7,141 bases of DNA from assembly GCA_002455375.1 (NCBI GenBank), contig DKKR01000020.1, forward strand, positions 1 through 7,141, given 5' to 3'. A model generated the notes under the pieces. The model saw only the letters and a list, made by a program, of their open reading frames with translations. It searched no databases and had not been told where the DNA came from. Below, piece by piece: positions 7,036 through 7,141 of this stretch (position 1 is its first letter; the number at the start of each line of letters is the position of its first letter). This DNA is from Bacteroidetes bacterium UBA6661. Lineage in GTDB: Bacteria > Bacteroidota > Bacteroidia > AKYH767-A > OLB10. The translations under genes were made by a program, and so were the position numbers.

Positions 7036-7141
7036 AAGAATTAAAAAATAAAATCATGAGCAGTATAATACTGCTCATGATTTTATTTTCAAATTACACC
7101 ATGTCGCAAGGTTACAACCATAACTGGCTTTTAGGCTATGA
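7032..7141 (+). CDS. Beta-propeller-like secreted protein B2, N-terminus only
   Basis: Only 36 codons are in the window, running off the right edge in an open frame. They encode a signal peptide (MKELKNK, hydrophobic core SSIILLMILF, expected cleavage TMS|QG) followed by the mature start QGYNHNWLLGY. This lines up with the start of the propeller-like gene B1 (VFSQGRNSVFFMGY), so the gene is very probably its paralogue and completes a second helix/propeller pair. The ATG overlaps the upstream stop as ATGA, exactly as in the first pair. No Shine-Dalgarno sequence is visible. A perfect 21-bp inverted repeat covers most of the signal-peptide codons. The identity of the body of the protein is inferred from position and N-terminal similarity only. 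Confidence 0.8.
   Translation, partial: MKELKNKIMSSIILLMILFSNYTMSQGYNHNWLLGY
7045..7089 (+). promoter_or_regulatory. 21-bp perfect hairpin in the signal-peptide codons of B2
   Basis: Bases 7045-7065 are the exact reverse complement of 7069-7089, leaving only TAA (7066-7068) as loop. The base of the left arm is A-rich (AAAATAAAA) and the right arm ends in TTTTATTTT, the shape of a bidirectional intrinsic terminator, yet it lies wholly inside an open reading frame 13 nt after its ATG. Occurrence at the same place as the 15-bp hairpin of B1 argues against chance. It may attenuate transcription into the propeller gene or control its translation. Confidence 0.75.

Larger units (their letters stand above)
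1..7141 (+). repeat. Tandem array of two helix/propeller gene pairs
   Basis: Gene order A1-B1-A2-B2, with A1/A2 and B1/B2 paralogous. The distance between the ends of A1 and A2 is 4455 bases, about one pair length. The A paralogues align along the visible part of A1: FVNDTL/YVNDTL, MWRGI/MWKGI, FKQNYTGQ/FKPDYTGQ, MNRH..GL, QCPxVGGxAV, and the sorting domain. Identity is moderate at protein level and low at DNA level, so the duplication is old. The array may extend beyond both edges. Confidence 0.8.

Overview
The window is most likely from a member of the Bacteroidota, probably the Chitinophagia/Sphingobacteriia/Flavobacteriia-like part of the phylum. Both complete genes and the partial first gene end in a C-terminal signal of the type IX secretion system (T9SS type A sorting domain, Por_Secre_tail / TIGR04183 family). 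The visible signal peptides end in the SQG or FGQ cleavage style common in the phylum, and no start codon has a strong Shine-Dalgarno sequence. No RNA gene, CRISPR array or transposase is visible, and coding density is close to 100%.

The layout is a tandem series, all on the + strand. Gene A1 (1-2580, 5' end outside the window) is a large parallel beta-helix-like surface protein. Gene B1 (2577-4097) is a beta-propeller-like secreted protein. Gene A2 (4105-7035) is a full-length paralogue of A1. Gene B2 (7032 to beyond the window) is a paralogue of B1, of which only the signal peptide and first mature residues are visible. The order is therefore A-B-A-B: two copies of a helix/propeller pair. 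In both pairs the A stop and the B start overlap as ATGA, so each pair is probably translated from one message with coupling. All products are predicted to cross the inner membrane by Sec and then be exported and anchored by T9SS. Their ligand or substrate cannot be read from the sequence.

The most notable non-coding signal is layered on the coding sequence. Both B genes carry a perfect inverted repeat (15 bp in B1, 21 bp in B2, with a 3-nt loop) starting 13 to 18 nt after the A of their ATG, inside the signal-peptide codons. The aligned cores of the two hairpins show one compensated base-pair change (A-T in B1, G-C in B2), which argues for a selected RNA or DNA structure at the A/B junction, for example an attenuator or a coupling element that sets A:B stoichiometry.

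The junction between the two pairs (about 4098-4251) is different. It is a dense, structured segment with a long interrupted inverted repeat and a second hairpin, and it looks like a dispersed repeat. The start and apparent signal peptide of A2 are encoded wholly inside it, so either the repeat has donated a secretion signal or it has displaced the original one. A2 also has a sharp drop in G+C near 5640, inside the gene, which hints at a mosaic origin of the beta-helix half.
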